Below, piece after piece: positions 1-9,240 of a stretch of DNA of 64,000 nucleotides. A program made the translations under genes and the position numbers. The notes beneath the pieces were generated by a model that searched no databases, had not been told where the DNA came from, and saw only the letters and a list, made by a program, of their open reading frames with translations. Origin of the DNA: CAXTPV01 sp965276715 (GTDB taxonomy: Bacteria; Pseudomonadota; Alphaproteobacteria; Acetobacterales; Acetobacteraceae); contig OZ255622.1 in assembly GCA_965276715.1 (NCBI GenBank), forward strand, positions 2,418,001 through 2,482,000, written 5' to 3'. The stretch's first letter is position 1. Each line of letters opens with the position of its first letter.

Positions 1-2
1 AC

Positions 3-623
3 GCGGACACGCTGATCCGCGAGCGCACCCAGGGTAAGAAATCACTCGACGATTTCGCGCACGCCTTCTTCGGCACCGACGATGGCGCCTTCATTGTCTC
101 GACGTACCGCTTCGATGACGTCGTCCGTGCCTTGGGCGCTGTCACCCCCTACGACTGGGCCGGCTTCCTGCACGAGCGTCTTGATCGGCGCGGTGGTGAG
201 GCGCCCCTCGACGGTCTTGCCCGCGGCGGATACCGGCTGGTCTACAACGAGACGCCGAGTCCGTTTCTCACCAGCTACGAGAAGGAACTCGGCGTGCGCG
301 ACTTCAGCTATTCGATCGGCCTGACCCTGAAGGGCAAGTCGATCGTCGACGTTGCCTGGGGCAGTCCTGCCTGGAGGTCCGGCCTGACCGAAGGCAGCGA
401 GATCACCGGTCTCGACGGCCTGACGTTCGTTGGTCCCGAAGATCTTGAAACCGCGATCCGCAACGCGGCGGCGAGTCACGATCCCGTCGAGCTGCTGGTC
501 CAGACCGGCAAGCACTACCGTGTCGCCCGTGTGACCGTCACGACCGGACTCCGCTATCCGCACCTGGTCCGCTCGACGGGCCATCCCGCGACCCTCGATG
601 CGATCCTTGCGGCCCGACCCTGA
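3..623 (+). CDS. M61 family peptidase with PDZ domain, C-terminal part
   Basis: The start lies outside the window; the frame is open from base 3 to the TGA at 621-623. The visible product is about 206 residues. It begins with a segment containing IRERTQGKKSLDDF followed by HAFFG, typical of the C-terminal region of M61 (glycyl aminopeptidase-like) metallopeptidases. A PDZ-like domain follows over roughly the last 100 residues (GSPAWRSGLTEGSEI is the carboxylate-binding-loop type of segment). The catalytic HExxH part is upstream of the window, so activity cannot be judged. The gene is convergent with the next gene, 5 bp away. The family call rests on the conserved C-terminal block and is fairly secure. 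Confidence 0.8.
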   Translation, partial: ADTLIRERTQGKKSLDDFAHAFFGTDDGAFIVSTYRFDDVVRALGAVTPYDWAGFLHERLDRRGGEAPLDGLARGGYRLVYNETPSPFLTSYEKELGVRDFSYSIGLTLKGKSIVDVAWGSPAWRSGLTEGSEITGLDGLTFVGPEDLETAIRNAAASHDPVELLVQTGKHYRVARVTVTTGLRYPHLVRSTGHPATLDAILAARP

Positions 624-628
624 TCGTC

Positions 629-1672
629 TCAGGCCGGCAGAGTGCGTGACGCGGCGCTTCCGTGGCTCCCGATGACCGCGACCGCCTCGTCCAGCAGCGT
701 GATCCAGCCATCCTTGTTGAATTCGGTGGGCCAGGCGGTACGGGCGAGGCGACCGTGATAGCCAGTGAACGAGCCGTCCTCGCGGCTTTCGACCAGGCCG
801 TGTGGCTTGCCCGCGACGCTGTTCGTTACCCATAGCATGTCGGCGTTGCCGTAGGACCGGATCGCGGCATAGAGCCTCTCCATCGACCCCATGTCGTCAT
901 CGAGACTACAACGTCTGAGCATGATCCGAGTCTGGTCCTCGACGACTTCGAGCAGCATGCTGACCTGGAATCTCAGCATGGTGGACTGATCCGCCCTGAT
1001 CCGCTCCTCCGAATACTCCGGATAGTAGCGATAGGTGTGGATCTCGAAGCCGTAGCGCCGGCTGGTCGCCATCCATTCGGATCCGCGTAGCCACATGTCC
1101 AGATCATCTTCGGTTCCGAAATCCGCAAAACGGGTCTCGAAGGCAGTCGCCAGCACCGCGTTGTCGAACGATCCGGCCAGCCGAAGCAATCCCATTCGGT
1201 TGAACCCGACCTTTCGCTGCATCAGCCCGAACTCGCAATTGTTACCCAAACCCTCGAAACGCATCACGAGGTCGCGTTCGCGTGCTTGGCGCTCGGGATC
1301 GGCGAAGTCGCCCTGGAGGGATTTTCCGATGGCGATCGAAACCTGATCGCCCGAAGGTATCTCGATCTGTAGCCGGCTGGACCTGAGCGCCAGTCTGTTG
1401 CCGGCGACCGGCATGTCGAGGCGGAACCGCGAGGCGTCCGCGTCACGACCGAGGATCGCCGCGACGTCGCGGCTCTCGACTTCCCGCTCTTCGATCTCGA
1501 TCGAAGCTGGCTCTGTTCCCGGAATATGCAGTATGAGCCTGATGTCCCGGTTGGGAACCGGCTTGAAACTCTCCCGGTGGCAGATCCACCCGGCGCAGGT
1601 CAACCGGGAGCGGCCGTCGTCGTCTTCATAAATGCGGAAGTCGTCGACCCGGTACATCAAGTTGGTCAGCAT
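629..1672 (-). CDS. NCEFG-motif hypothetical protein (DUF1796-like), partner of glycosyltransferase
   Basis: 347 residues, no signal peptide or membrane segment. Residues 1-130 look beta-rich. At about 140-165 is the segment EGLGNNCEFGLMQRKVG followed by GLLRLAG, with Cys146. This resembles the start of the putative papain-like cysteine peptidase family DUF1796, in which a G-x-N-C-x-x-G segment supplies the Cys. Such proteins often sit beside glycosyltransferase genes in alphaproteobacteria. The upstream glycosyltransferase gene ends 22 bp before this start, so the two are probably co-transcribed. Enzymatic function is not established; the family link is from motif memory only. Confidence 0.6.
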   Translation of the reverse strand: MLTNLMYRVDDFRIYEDDDGRSRLTCAGWICHRESFKPVPNRDIRLILHIPGTEPASIEIEEREVESRDVAAILGRDADASRFRLDMPVAGNRLALRSSRLQIEIPSGDQVSIAIGKSLQGDFADPERQARERDLVMRFEGLGNNCEFGLMQRKVGFNRMGLLRLAGSFDNAVLATAFETRFADFGTEDDLDMWLRGSEWMATSRRYGFEIHTYRYYPEYSEERIRADQSTMLRFQVSMLLEVVEDQTRIMLRRCSLDDDMGSMERLYAAIRSYGNADMLWVTNSVAGKPHGLVESREDGSFTGYHGRLARTAWPTEFNKDGWITLLDEAVAVIGSHGSAASRTLPA

Positions 1673-1694
1673 CGCGCGACTTTCCGTGGAGCTG

Positions 1695-3617
1695 TCAAGT
1701 CGCGTGCGCGCCGATGTCAGGCCGAAGCCACGTCGCAGCCACGCCGCGCAGAATGGGATCGTCCTGCATCTCGGCCCGCAGTCGGCTCTTGAGCAGGTTC
1801 AACCGGTGCGAGAATGTGCATAGAACCAGAGATTCGGCCTCCGCGACCGACGGCAATGATCGGAGCGCGTCAAGATCGCCTACGAGACCGGGCAGATGAG
1901 CCATGGCATGCGCGTCATTGACCGTTGGATCGCGCGCACGATCTTGGATGCGCCGGAGGAGATCCGCCGGACCAAGTGCCACGTGCCCGCCCGGATGGTC
2001 GCGCAGCCCGAACTTGTTCTCCTCCCAGATCACCTCGTCGATCGATTTGATTCGATAGATGTTGATCCAAGCATCGTCGAACACCGGATCGCCTTGCGAT
2101 GCGCTGAAACGTCGTCCCGGCCAATGATGCATGGCGCCCGACGCCTTGTGGTAGACGCAGTCGACCCCCGCTGCGGCGATCGGCTCGCCCGAATGGCTCC
2201 CGATGAAGTTCCGTGTCAGGAACATCGATTTGACGGAGCGCTCGCCCACTGGAAGACGAGTGGTGAACCTCTCCGCAAGTGGGCGGCGGCTCCAGCATGC
2301 CTGCCCGCCCGGGAGGAAGATCAGCCGGCTGAGCGCGACGACAGTCGCTCCTTGCTCCTCACGCTGGCGTGCGAAATCTGCAAGCGACCGGTAGCGCTCG
2401 AGATTGAGGATGACGAATTCCTCGATGTCGATGATCAGCGACCAGCGATAATCGAGTGACTGCGGTAGGCAGGAGAGGAAATGCGCATTCGCCTTCAAAT
2501 GGGCAGAAACATCCGCACCGTTCTCGCACTTGATCCAGGTGATCAGTCCCTCGTCGGCAAGCGCCTCGAGCAGGGTTTCGGAATTGTCCTCGCCGCTGAT
2601 GGAATAGATGAAGATGCCGGTCGCGCCGAGTGCTCGGTGATGCGCGACCCACTCCATGATGTAGGGGCCGTCGTTGTACACGACGGTCATCACCGCCACG
2701 TCGTGTCGAGGCTGCACCAGACATCTTGCCCTGGCGACGACGCGCCGGCATGCCGAGTCGGCCACGTCGTGATGTGTCACCTGATCGAGAATGGGACCGA
2801 TGACGATCTTCCTTGCCTGGTCCCGCGTCGACACCCAGTCACACAGTGGCCGCCAGGCGGCATCGAACCAGATGTCCTCGCTGAAGGCTGTCTCCATCAA
2901 CCGGTCCAGCTTCGGTCCCTCCAGGGAATTCAGCACGTCATCGAGGGTGGGCGATGGGCAGGCTTGCACGATCTGGCGACCGAACAGGCGCAACGTGTCA
3001 CTGCTACTCCGCTCGATCCAGCCGACCAGTTGGCCCGCATCGAGCGGGCCGTCGGGAAGTTCACGGAGTGCCGAGGCCACCCGGCCGATCCAGACACGAT
3101 CGACATCATCGGTCGCAGGCATCAAACGGAACCGTTCCCATCCGTGCGCATGCGGCCGATCGCAATTGACACTGACATGATCCGTCGACACCGGGCCCGC
3201 GGATACGAACATTCCGTTCCGGGGACTGAGCAGCGACACCGACCCGTCATCGAGATGCTCGATGAGCGCGTACGACATGACGTAGAGCCGGGCCGGATCC
3301 GACACGACGCTGACGAGCGTCTCCGCGCCATGGGCTCCGGTCAGAAAAACAGTGCCGGGGCGCGAGGGATGGCGCAGGCCTACCAGGCTCCGTAGCGTCC
3401 CCTGGTTGTCGATCGGATGATGGACGATCCGTCCGAGATGGTCCAAGGCCAGCCGTCCGCCTGTTTCGGACCGCACTTCATACAGGGCTTCGTCGGGCGG
3501 TTGGGCGGCCTGCGCCACGGCTGGGTCGGATAGACCAGTCGGGATCTCGCGGGACGGGACAGATTGCTCAGGAGGGAATCGGGTCTTGTTCCACGTCAGC
3601 AATCGGGAGACCAACAT
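1695..3617 (-). CDS. Glycosyltransferase family 2/92-like protein with N-terminal beta-trefoil-like segment
   Basis: 640 residues. Residues about 305-560 form a GT-A-type glycosyltransferase of the GT2/GT92 (DUF23-like) kind: TVVYNDGPYIMEWVAHHR at 311-328 is the classic opening, and LIIDIEEF near 395-401 supplies the acidic metal/nucleotide-binding site (D397-x-E399). A sugar is presumably transferred to a cell-surface or secreted acceptor; the substrate is unknown. Residues about 125-168 (VSLLSPRNGMFVSA, then HGWERFRLMP) match a repeat of fascin-like beta-trefoil domains, suggesting a carbohydrate- or protein-binding N-terminal module. No transmembrane helix is obvious. The downstream NCEFG gene follows within 22 bp. 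Confidence 0.75.
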   Translation of the reverse strand: MLVSRLLTWNKTRFPPEQSVPSREIPTGLSDPAVAQAAQPPDEALYEVRSETGGRLALDHLGRIVHHPIDNQGTLRSLVGLRHPSRPGTVFLTGAHGAETLVSVVSDPARLYVMSYALIEHLDDGSVSLLSPRNGMFVSAGPVSTDHVSVNCDRPHAHGWERFRLMPATDDVDRVWIGRVASALRELPDGPLDAGQLVGWIERSSSDTLRLFGRQIVQACPSPTLDDVLNSLEGPKLDRLMETAFSEDIWFDAAWRPLCDWVSTRDQARKIVIGPILDQVTHHDVADSACRRVVARARCLVQPRHDVAVMTVVYNDGPYIMEWVAHHRALGATGIFIYSISGEDNSETLLEALADEGLITWIKCENGADVSAHLKANAHFLSCLPQSLDYRWSLIIDIEEFVILNLERYRSLADFARQREEQGATVVALSRLIFLPGGQACWSRRPLAERFTTRLPVGERSVKSMFLTRNFIGSHSGEPIAAAGVDCVYHKASGAMHHWPGRRFSASQGDPVFDDAWINIYRIKSIDEVIWEENKFGLRDHPGGHVALGPADLLRRIQDRARDPTVNDAHAMAHLPGLVGDLDALRSLPSVAEAESLVLCTFSHRLNLLKSRLRAEMQDDPILRGVAATWLRPDIGAHAT

Positions 3618-3969
3618 GAGCGATCTGTCTCGGACAACCTGCCGCCGTCATAACAAATCAATTTTTGTCCTGCAACCAGAATTGCGACGAGAGTCCATTC
3701 TGCGCGGCTGGTGGCAAGGCAGCCAGCAATCGTCGGTTCGTCAGGGAACAACCGCTCCATCTGTTTCATTGCCGAGCCGGACCAAGTTGTTCCGCTCGCC
3801 GTGAAAGTCGTCTTGGATGACGATGGCGGCCATCGCTCGATCGGAGATGCCGATGCCCTCTGGACAGGCATCGGTGTCTTTATCGGAGCCAATGATCAGG
3901 CCGGTGCCGGGCGCCCCCCGGTGTCCTCGCGTCCGCCGCCTCCGACCGGAGGATCCCCCACGCACCAGT
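3618..3969. other. Gap without a confident gene
   Basis: 352 bp between the glycosyltransferase and the HAD hydrolase gene, both on the minus strand. Two open minus-strand frames of about 100 codons cross it (3596-3892 and 3741-4094), but neither product resembles a family I recognise and both overlap the flanking genes. No riboswitch or clear terminator was seen. It may carry the promoter of the glycosyltransferase unit or a decayed gene. Confidence 0.4.
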
Positions 3970-4578
3970 TCAGCTATCCCCGACAGGCCCTCGTCCGATC
4001 TCCAGCGCTTCGAGAAGGCTCGCCGATGCCGGATCGTATCGGATCGCCCGCCAGCCCGCGCGCCATGCACCTTCGACGTTCGCAACGCCGTCATCGATGA
4101 AGATGAGCATCTCGCCGCCGACCGCGAGCTCTCGTGCGACCGCCTCGTAGCTGCGCGGATCTGGCTTCTTCATTCCGAGCTCGGACGAGAAGAACATCGC
4201 CTCGAACTGCGATGGATCGAGGAGTCGCGTGATCGGACGTGGGTTGTTGGTGAAGATACCGAGCCGGAAACGCAGCCCCAGCGCGGGGATCTCGGCCATT
4301 GGCCTCCGCGCCGCCGAGAACGGCGACAGCCAGATGTTCCACGCTTCCTCGACATCGATCGCGCGGCCGCACATTGTCGACAGGAATCCCGACAACTCGG
4401 CCTCGGCCGCCTGTCCAGTGTCGATCCGCTCCGTGATCCCGTCGTCGTCGATCCGTAGCTTGACCACGTCCGGCGACAGTCCGGACAGCAAACCGATCAA
4501 CGCGAGACGACGCTCCGGCGCGAAATCGAGCAACACCCCGGCAAGATCAAGCAGCAGCCAAGGCCGCTCGCCGCTCAT
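3970..4578 (-). CDS. HAD superfamily (subfamily IA) hydrolase
   Basis: The start chosen is ATG at 4578-4576, just past the gcvP stop codon; a longer open frame upstream runs inside gcvP and is not coding. The 202-residue product opens with LLLDLAGVLLDF, the motif I of YihX-type HAD hydrolases, where the nucleophile Asp is followed by x-G instead of x-D. IFTNNPRPI is motif II, KKPDPRSY contains the motif III lysine, and FIDDGVANVEGA is motif IV with two acidic residues. It probably dephosphorylates a small phosphorylated metabolite. Coupling to gcvP suggests co-expression, but a role in glycine metabolism is not demonstrated. Confidence 0.82.
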   Translation of the reverse strand: MSGERPWLLLDLAGVLLDFAPERRLALIGLLSGLSPDVVKLRIDDDGITERIDTGQAAEAELSGFLSTMCGRAIDVEEAWNIWLSPFSAARRPMAEIPALGLRFRLGIFTNNPRPITRLLDPSQFEAMFFSSELGMKKPDPRSYEAVARELAVGGEMLIFIDDGVANVEGAWRAGWRAIRYDPASASLLEALEIGRGPVGDS

Positions 4579-4580
4579 GC

Positions 4581-7490
4581 CTACTCGGCGGCTTGCGCGT
4601 ATGCCTCGAGCGGCGCGCACGTGCAGACCAGGTTGCGATCGCCATGAGCGTTGTCGACCCGCTTGACGGGCGGCCAGTATTTCGCGATCCGCAGATAAGG
4701 CAGAGGAAACGCCGCCTGGCCGCGGCTGTAGGCATGGCTCCATTCGTCCGCGGTCAGCTCGTCGACCGTATGCGGCGCGTTGCGCAGCGGATTGTCCACG
4801 CGATCGAGCCGGCCGTCCGCGATCGCCTTGATCTCGGCACGTATCGCGATCATCGCATCGCAGAAGCGATCGATTTCCGCCCGCGTCTCGCTCTCCGTCG
4901 GCTCGATCATGAGCGTGCCCGGCACCGGCCAGCTCATCGTCGGCGCATGGAACCCGTAATCCTGCAGCCTCTTGGCAACGTCCTCGACCTTGATCCCCGC
5001 CTCCGCCTCGAACGGACGGCAGTCGACGATGCATTCGTGCGCGCACGTGCCGCGTCGGCCCAGATAGAGCACCGGAAAATCGCCACCGAGGCGTGCCGCG
5101 ACGTAGTTGGCCGACAGGATCGCGACCTCGCTCGCGCGCTTCAGCCCGTCGGCTCCCATCATCCGGATATAGGCGTACGAGATCGGCAGAATGCCCGCAC
5201 TGCCGAAGGGTGCCGCCGACACCGGACCCACGCCGGTCACGGGCCCCGCATCGTCGCGCATCGGATGGTTCGGCAGGTATGGCGCCAGGTGCGACGCGAC
5301 CGCGATCGGACCCACGCCCGGACCGCCGCCGCCATGCGGGATGCAGAACGTCTTGTGCAGATTGAGATGGCAGACGTCCGCGCCGATGGCCGCCGGGTTG
5401 GTCAGTCCCAATTGGGCGTTCAGGTTCGCCCCGTCCATGTAGACTTGCGCGCCCGCGTCATGCGCGATCCGGCAGATCGCGATGATCTCCTCCTCGAACA
5501 CGCCGTGCGTGCTCGGATACGTCACCATCAGCGCCGCCAGCCGCTCGGCATGAAGCGACGCCTTGGCGCACAGATCGTCGAGATCGACGTTCCCTTCGCG
5601 GTCGCACGCCACGACGACCACCCGCATGCCCGTCATCACCGCACTCGCCGGGTTGGTCCCGTGGGCGGAGGCCGGAATGAGGCACACGTCGCGCGCTCCT
5701 TCCCCGCGCGACTCATGATAGGCGCGGATCGCGAGCAGTCCCGCGAGCTCGCCCTGGCTCCCCGCGTTCGGCTGCAGCGATACCGCGGCGAACCCTGTCG
5801 CTGTCGCAAGCCATGCCTCCAGGCGTGCGATCATCCGACGCGTGCCCATCGTCTGGTTCGCCGGCGCGAACGGATGCAGATCGGCGAATTCCGGCCAACT
5901 GATCGGCATCATCTCCGATGTCGCGTTCAGCTTCATCGTGCACGAGCCGAGCGCAATCATCGATCGATCGAGCGCGATGTCGCGGTCGGCGAGTCGCTTC
6001 AGATACCGGAGCATTTCGTGCTCCGACCGGTGCGTGCTGAACAAGGCTTCCGGCAGCAGGGGCTCACGCCGGTTCAGCCCGGGTGGCACCGACTCTCCCG
6101 CCGGCTCATTGCCGATTCGCAGGCCGAGCGCGCTAGCCAGACGCAGCAGCTCTGCCTCCGTCACCGTCTCGTCGAACGCGATCGAGACCGAACCGTCCTC
6201 GAGATCGCGTATGTTGAAACCCGCCGACAGGGCTCGCATCACGAACGATCCGGCACCCTCGCCCGCTTCGATCGTCACTGTATCGAAGAACGCGTCATGG
6301 CGGACCGCAAACCCTGCCTCGATCGCCGCATCCGCCAGCCGTCGCGCCTGGCCGTTCACCCGGCGTGCGATCGCCCGCAACCCCTCGGGCCCGTGCCAGA
6401 TCGCGTAGAACCCCGCCATCACCGCGAGCAGCACCTGTGCCGTGCAGATGTTCGACGTCGCCTTCTCGCGCCTGATGTGCTGCTCGCGCGTCTGCAGCGC
6501 CAGGCGCATCGCCGGCCGTCCCGCCGCGTCGACCGAGACGCCGACGATCCGCCCCGGCAGCGATCGCCTGAAGACCTCGCGCGTCGCAAAAAACGCCGCG
6601 TGCGGACCACCGAAACTCATCGGCACGCCGAACCGTTGCGCCGAGCCCACCACGACATCGGCTCCCATGCTGCCTGGGCTCGCCAGCAGCACCAGCGCCA
6701 GCGGATCGGCGCACACGATCGCGAGCGCGCCCGCCGCATGCGCCGCCTCGATTTCCTCCGTCAGGTCGCGCACCGCGCCCGTCGTTCCCGGATATTGAAG
6801 CACCACGGCGGCAGCGCCGGTCAGCCTCTCGCGCAGTGCCGCGACATCGCCCGCCTGGTAGCGCGTCAGCGCTGTCCGCAGTGGCCGCGCCCGCGTCTCG
6901 ATCACAGCGCGCGTCTGCGGGTGCAGGTCGTGCGCGAGCACGACCCCACGTGCCCCGCCCTTCACCGACGCCATCGCCATCGCCACAGCCTCGGCCGCCG
7001 CCGTTGCCTCATCCAGCAGCGACGCGTTGGCGACAGGCAGCCCTGTCAGCCCCGTCACCATCGTCTGGAACCCGAGCAGCGCCTCGAGCCGGCCCTGCGC
7101 GATCTCCGCCTGATACGGCGTATAGGCCGTGTACCAGGCCGGATTCTCCAGCACGTTGCGCTGGATCACGGACGGCGTGTGCGTTCCATGATAGCCGCAG
7201 CCGATCAGCGATCGCACCAGCACGTTCTCGCCCGCCAGGCGCTTGAGCTCGGCCAACGTCGCCGCCTCGCTGGCCGCCTGCGGCAGGCCCTCGCTGAAAT
7301 CCTGCGCGATCGACCCAGGCACCGTACGCGCCATCAGGGCGTCGAGCGAGGCGGCGCCGACCACATCCAGCATCGCCGCGACATCCGCGTCGTCCGGGCC
7401 GACATGGCGGCACACGAACCCCGCTTCGGCGAATGTCGGCTCTGAACCAACTGAAAACCGTACGGGGATCGTCGAGCCGTCCGCCATCAC
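4581..7490 (-). CDS. gcvP: Glycine dehydrogenase (decarboxylating), P-protein
   Basis: 969 residues, the usual length for a one-chain P-protein (N- and C-terminal halves fused). It decarboxylates glycine with pyridoxal phosphate and passes the aminomethyl group to lipoyl-GcvH. The PLP lysine is in LNLHKTFCIPHGGGGPG (K713), followed by the glycine-rich loop. The N-terminus (FVCRHVGPDDADVAAML) matches the conserved start of the family. The gene overlaps gcvH by 4 bp (7487-7490) and is the third gene of the gcvT-gcvH-gcvP unit, so it should be controlled by the glycine riboswitch upstream of gcvT. Confidence 0.97.
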   Translation of the reverse strand: MMADGSTIPVRFSVGSEPTFAEAGFVCRHVGPDDADVAAMLDVVGAASLDALMARTVPGSIAQDFSEGLPQAASEAATLAELKRLAGENVLVRSLIGCGYHGTHTPSVIQRNVLENPAWYTAYTPYQAEIAQGRLEALLGFQTMVTGLTGLPVANASLLDEATAAAEAVAMAMASVKGGARGVVLAHDLHPQTRAVIETRARPLRTALTRYQAGDVAALRERLTGAAAVVLQYPGTTGAVRDLTEEIEAAHAAGALAIVCADPLALVLLASPGSMGADVVVGSAQRFGVPMSFGGPHAAFFATREVFRRSLPGRIVGVSVDAAGRPAMRLALQTREQHIRREKATSNICTAQVLLAVMAGFYAIWHGPEGLRAIARRVNGQARRLADAAIEAGFAVRHDAFFDTVTIEAGEGAGSFVMRALSAGFNIRDLEDGSVSIAFDETVTEAELLRLASALGLRIGNEPAGESVPPGLNRREPLLPEALFSTHRSEHEMLRYLKRLADRDIALDRSMIALGSCTMKLNATSEMMPISWPEFADLHPFAPANQTMGTRRMIARLEAWLATATGFAAVSLQPNAGSQGELAGLLAIRAYHESRGEGARDVCLIPASAHGTNPASAVMTGMRVVVVACDREGNVDLDDLCAKASLHAERLAALMVTYPSTHGVFEEEIIAICRIAHDAGAQVYMDGANLNAQLGLTNPAAIGADVCHLNLHKTFCIPHGGGGPGVGPIAVASHLAPYLPNHPMRDDAGPVTGVGPVSAAPFGSAGILPISYAYIRMMGADGLKRASEVAILSANYVAARLGGDFPVLYLGRRGTCAHECIVDCRPFEAEAGIKVEDVAKRLQDYGFHAPTMSWPVPGTLMIEPTESETRAEIDRFCDAMIAIRAEIKAIADGRLDRVDNPLRNAPHTVDELTADEWSHAYSRGQAAFPLPYLRIAKYWPPVKRVDNAHGDRNLVCTCAPLEAYAQAAE

Positions 7491-7864
7491 AACGTCTCCA
7501 GGAAGGCCTCGTAGGCCTCGTCATCCATCAACGCTTCGAAAGCGTCCTCATGCGCCGGCTCCATCCGGAAGAACCAGGCCTCCCCCTCTGCATCGCTGTT
7601 GATCAGTCCGGGCTCCTCGACGATCGCGTCGTTGACCTCCGCGATCTTCCCCGCCAGCGGCGCGTAGACGTCGCTTGCCGCCTTCACGCTCTCGACCACC
7701 GCGCAGGCTTCCCCTTCGACGACGTCGCGGCCCGCCTCCGGCAGTTCGACGAACACCACGTCGCCGAGCGCCTGCTGCGCGTGGTCGGTCACGCCCACCG
7801 TCGCGGTTCCGTCATCCTCCAGACGGACCCACTCGTGATCGCGCGTGTAACGGGTCTCGGCCAT
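7487..7864 (-). CDS. gcvH: Glycine cleavage system H-protein
   Basis: 125 residues from ATG at 7864. A GTG at 7870 would add two residues, but the GAGGGG Shine-Dalgarno sequence is better spaced for the ATG. H-protein carries the aminomethyl intermediate on a lipoyl arm between the P, T and L proteins. The lipoylation site is VVESVKAASDVYAP, with K61 as the modified lysine, and the N-terminal TRDHEWVR block is family-typical. Its start lies 11 bp beyond the gcvT stop, and its end overlaps gcvP by 4 bp, consistent with translational coupling. No L-protein gene lies in the window. Confidence 0.96.
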   Translation of the reverse strand: MAETRYTRDHEWVRLEDDGTATVGVTDHAQQALGDVVFVELPEAGRDVVEGEACAVVESVKAASDVYAPLAGKIAEVNDAIVEEPGLINSDAEGEAWFFRMEPAHEDAFEALMDDEAYEAFLETL

Positions 7865-7875
7865 GGACACGCCCC

Positions 7876-8991
7876 TCAGGCTTGCGCGCGCCGCGTCCGC
7901 GGCGGCAGGAATGGCAACGGCACCACGCGCGCGGGCACAGTGCGCCCGCGCACGTGCAACATGATCGCCGAGTCGGGTTGCGCGAGGTCCCGGCGAACAT
8001 AACCCATCGAGATCGGACCGCCGATCGACGGTCCGAAGCCGCCCGACGTGATCGTCCCGGCGGCTATCCCGTTCCCGTCGCTGATCGCGGTTGTGGCCCG
8101 TGCCGGTGCCCGCCCGTCCGGCAGGATGCCGACACGGACCCGATGCGGCCCGAGCCGGATCTGGTCGGCAATCGCGACCGCCCCGGGGAATCCGCCCTCG
8201 GTCCGACGTCGGCGCGCGACTGTAAACCCGAGCCCAGCCTCGATGGGCGTCGTCAGCTCATCGATGTCCTGGCCCCAAAGAGGCAGGCCAGCCTCCAGCC
8301 GCAGGCTGTCACGCGCGCCCAGCCCGGCCTGCGCCACCTCCGGCTCCGCAAGCAGCCGCTCGGCCAGAGCCTCGGCGGAGGGTGCCGGCACCGAGATCTC
8401 GAACCCGTCCTCGCCCGTGTAGCCGCAGCGCGCCACCAGCGCCTCTCCAAAGAACCCGGCGGACATGAAGCCGAGCCTGGCCGCCCCAGGGAAGGCACGC
8501 TCCATGACCGCTTCTGCCTCGGGTCCCTGCACCGCCAGCAACGCCCGATCCTCGTGCGTCTCGATCCCGACGTCCGAGTCGAGCGACCGATCGAGATGAT
8601 CGCCGTCGACCGCCCGCCGCGACGCGTTGACCACCAGAAACAGCCGATCCGCCGCCAGGCGTGTCACGATCAGGTCGTCGATGATCCCGCCTGCCTCGTT
8701 CAGCAGCACGGTGTAAAGCTGCTTGCCCTCTGGCAGTCCCGCGATGTCGCCGGGCACCAGCCGCTCCAGCGCCGCCGACGCAGCGACCCCGTGCAAGGTC
8801 ACCTGTCCCATGTGCGACACGTCGAAGAGCGATGCCGCGCGCCTGCAGTGCAGATGCTCTGCCATGACACCGGTTTCGAACTGGACCGGGAGCGACCATC
8901 CGGCGAACGTCACCATCCGGCCGCCGCGGGCCCGATGCAGCGCATCAAGCGGCGTCGTCCTGATGTCGGCACTCTCGCGGTCGTCACTCAT
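7876..8991 (-). CDS. gcvT: Glycine cleavage system aminomethyltransferase, T-protein
   Basis: The start chosen is ATG at 8991-8989, giving 371 residues, preceded by GGAGA. An in-frame extension to 9366 would translate the riboswitch and is rejected. The protein transfers the methylene group from H-protein to tetrahydrofolate and releases ammonia. LFDVSHMGQ, GCGYTGEDGFEIS-like (CGYTGEDGFEIS) and the C-terminal GGFGPSIGGPISMGYV block are typical of GcvT. It is the first gene of the gcvT-gcvH-gcvP-HAD unit and lies about 60 nt downstream of a tandem glycine riboswitch, which should switch the operon on when glycine is plentiful. Confidence 0.96.
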   Translation of the reverse strand: MSDDRESADIRTTPLDALHRARGGRMVTFAGWSLPVQFETGVMAEHLHCRRAASLFDVSHMGQVTLHGVAASAALERLVPGDIAGLPEGKQLYTVLLNEAGGIIDDLIVTRLAADRLFLVVNASRRAVDGDHLDRSLDSDVGIETHEDRALLAVQGPEAEAVMERAFPGAARLGFMSAGFFGEALVARCGYTGEDGFEISVPAPSAEALAERLLAEPEVAQAGLGARDSLRLEAGLPLWGQDIDELTTPIEAGLGFTVARRRRTEGGFPGAVAIADQIRLGPHRVRVGILPDGRAPARATTAISDGNGIAAGTITSGGFGPSIGGPISMGYVRRDLAQPDSAIMLHVRGRTVPARVVPLPFLPPRTRRAQA

Positions 8992-9050
8992 GCATTCTCC
9001 GCGACGCAAAGGCCGCGCCAGTCGATCATCTGACCGATCCGGCCGACCCC

Positions 9051-9240
9051 CCTCTGTCGCGGAACCTGAGAGATTCGGCCGCCCCATTCCTGCGGGCACT
9101 GGGCGTGCCTTACTCCGTCGGTGCGGATCGGCGGTGAAACCGGCCCGGCTTTCCAGAGACCCGTGTTCCGGCGCGGTCCATGATGCCTGAGCGTTTCCGG
9201 GGGCCGGTTGCGCCTTCGGCGGCAGCGAACTGCACTCTCC
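9051..9240 (-). promoter_or_regulatory. Tandem glycine riboswitch upstream of gcvT
   Basis: Read on the minus strand, aptamer 1 starts with GGAGAG near 9240, has the GCCGAAGGCGCAACC core near 9205-9220 and ends with GGAAACGCTCAGGCATC near 9180-9197. Aptamer 2 starts with CTCTGG near 9159, has a CACCGACGGAGTAAGGC core, and closes with CCGAATCTCTCAGG near 9063-9078 and GACAGAGG near 9051-9058. These are the hallmark conserved cores and CTCAGG strands of the two glycine aptamers. The location immediately before gcvT fits the known ON-switch role. Boundaries are approximate. Confidence 0.93.

Noticed and set aside
3741..4094. Minus-strand 117-codon frame overlapping the HAD hydrolase end
   Set aside because: Mostly out of phase with the HAD gene; the unique part has no recognisable domain and no clear start.
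4593..7445. Plus-strand open frame of 950 codons
   Set aside because: Exact antisense of gcvP; product is Arg/His-rich and low-complexity, as expected from the opposite strand of a high-GC gene.
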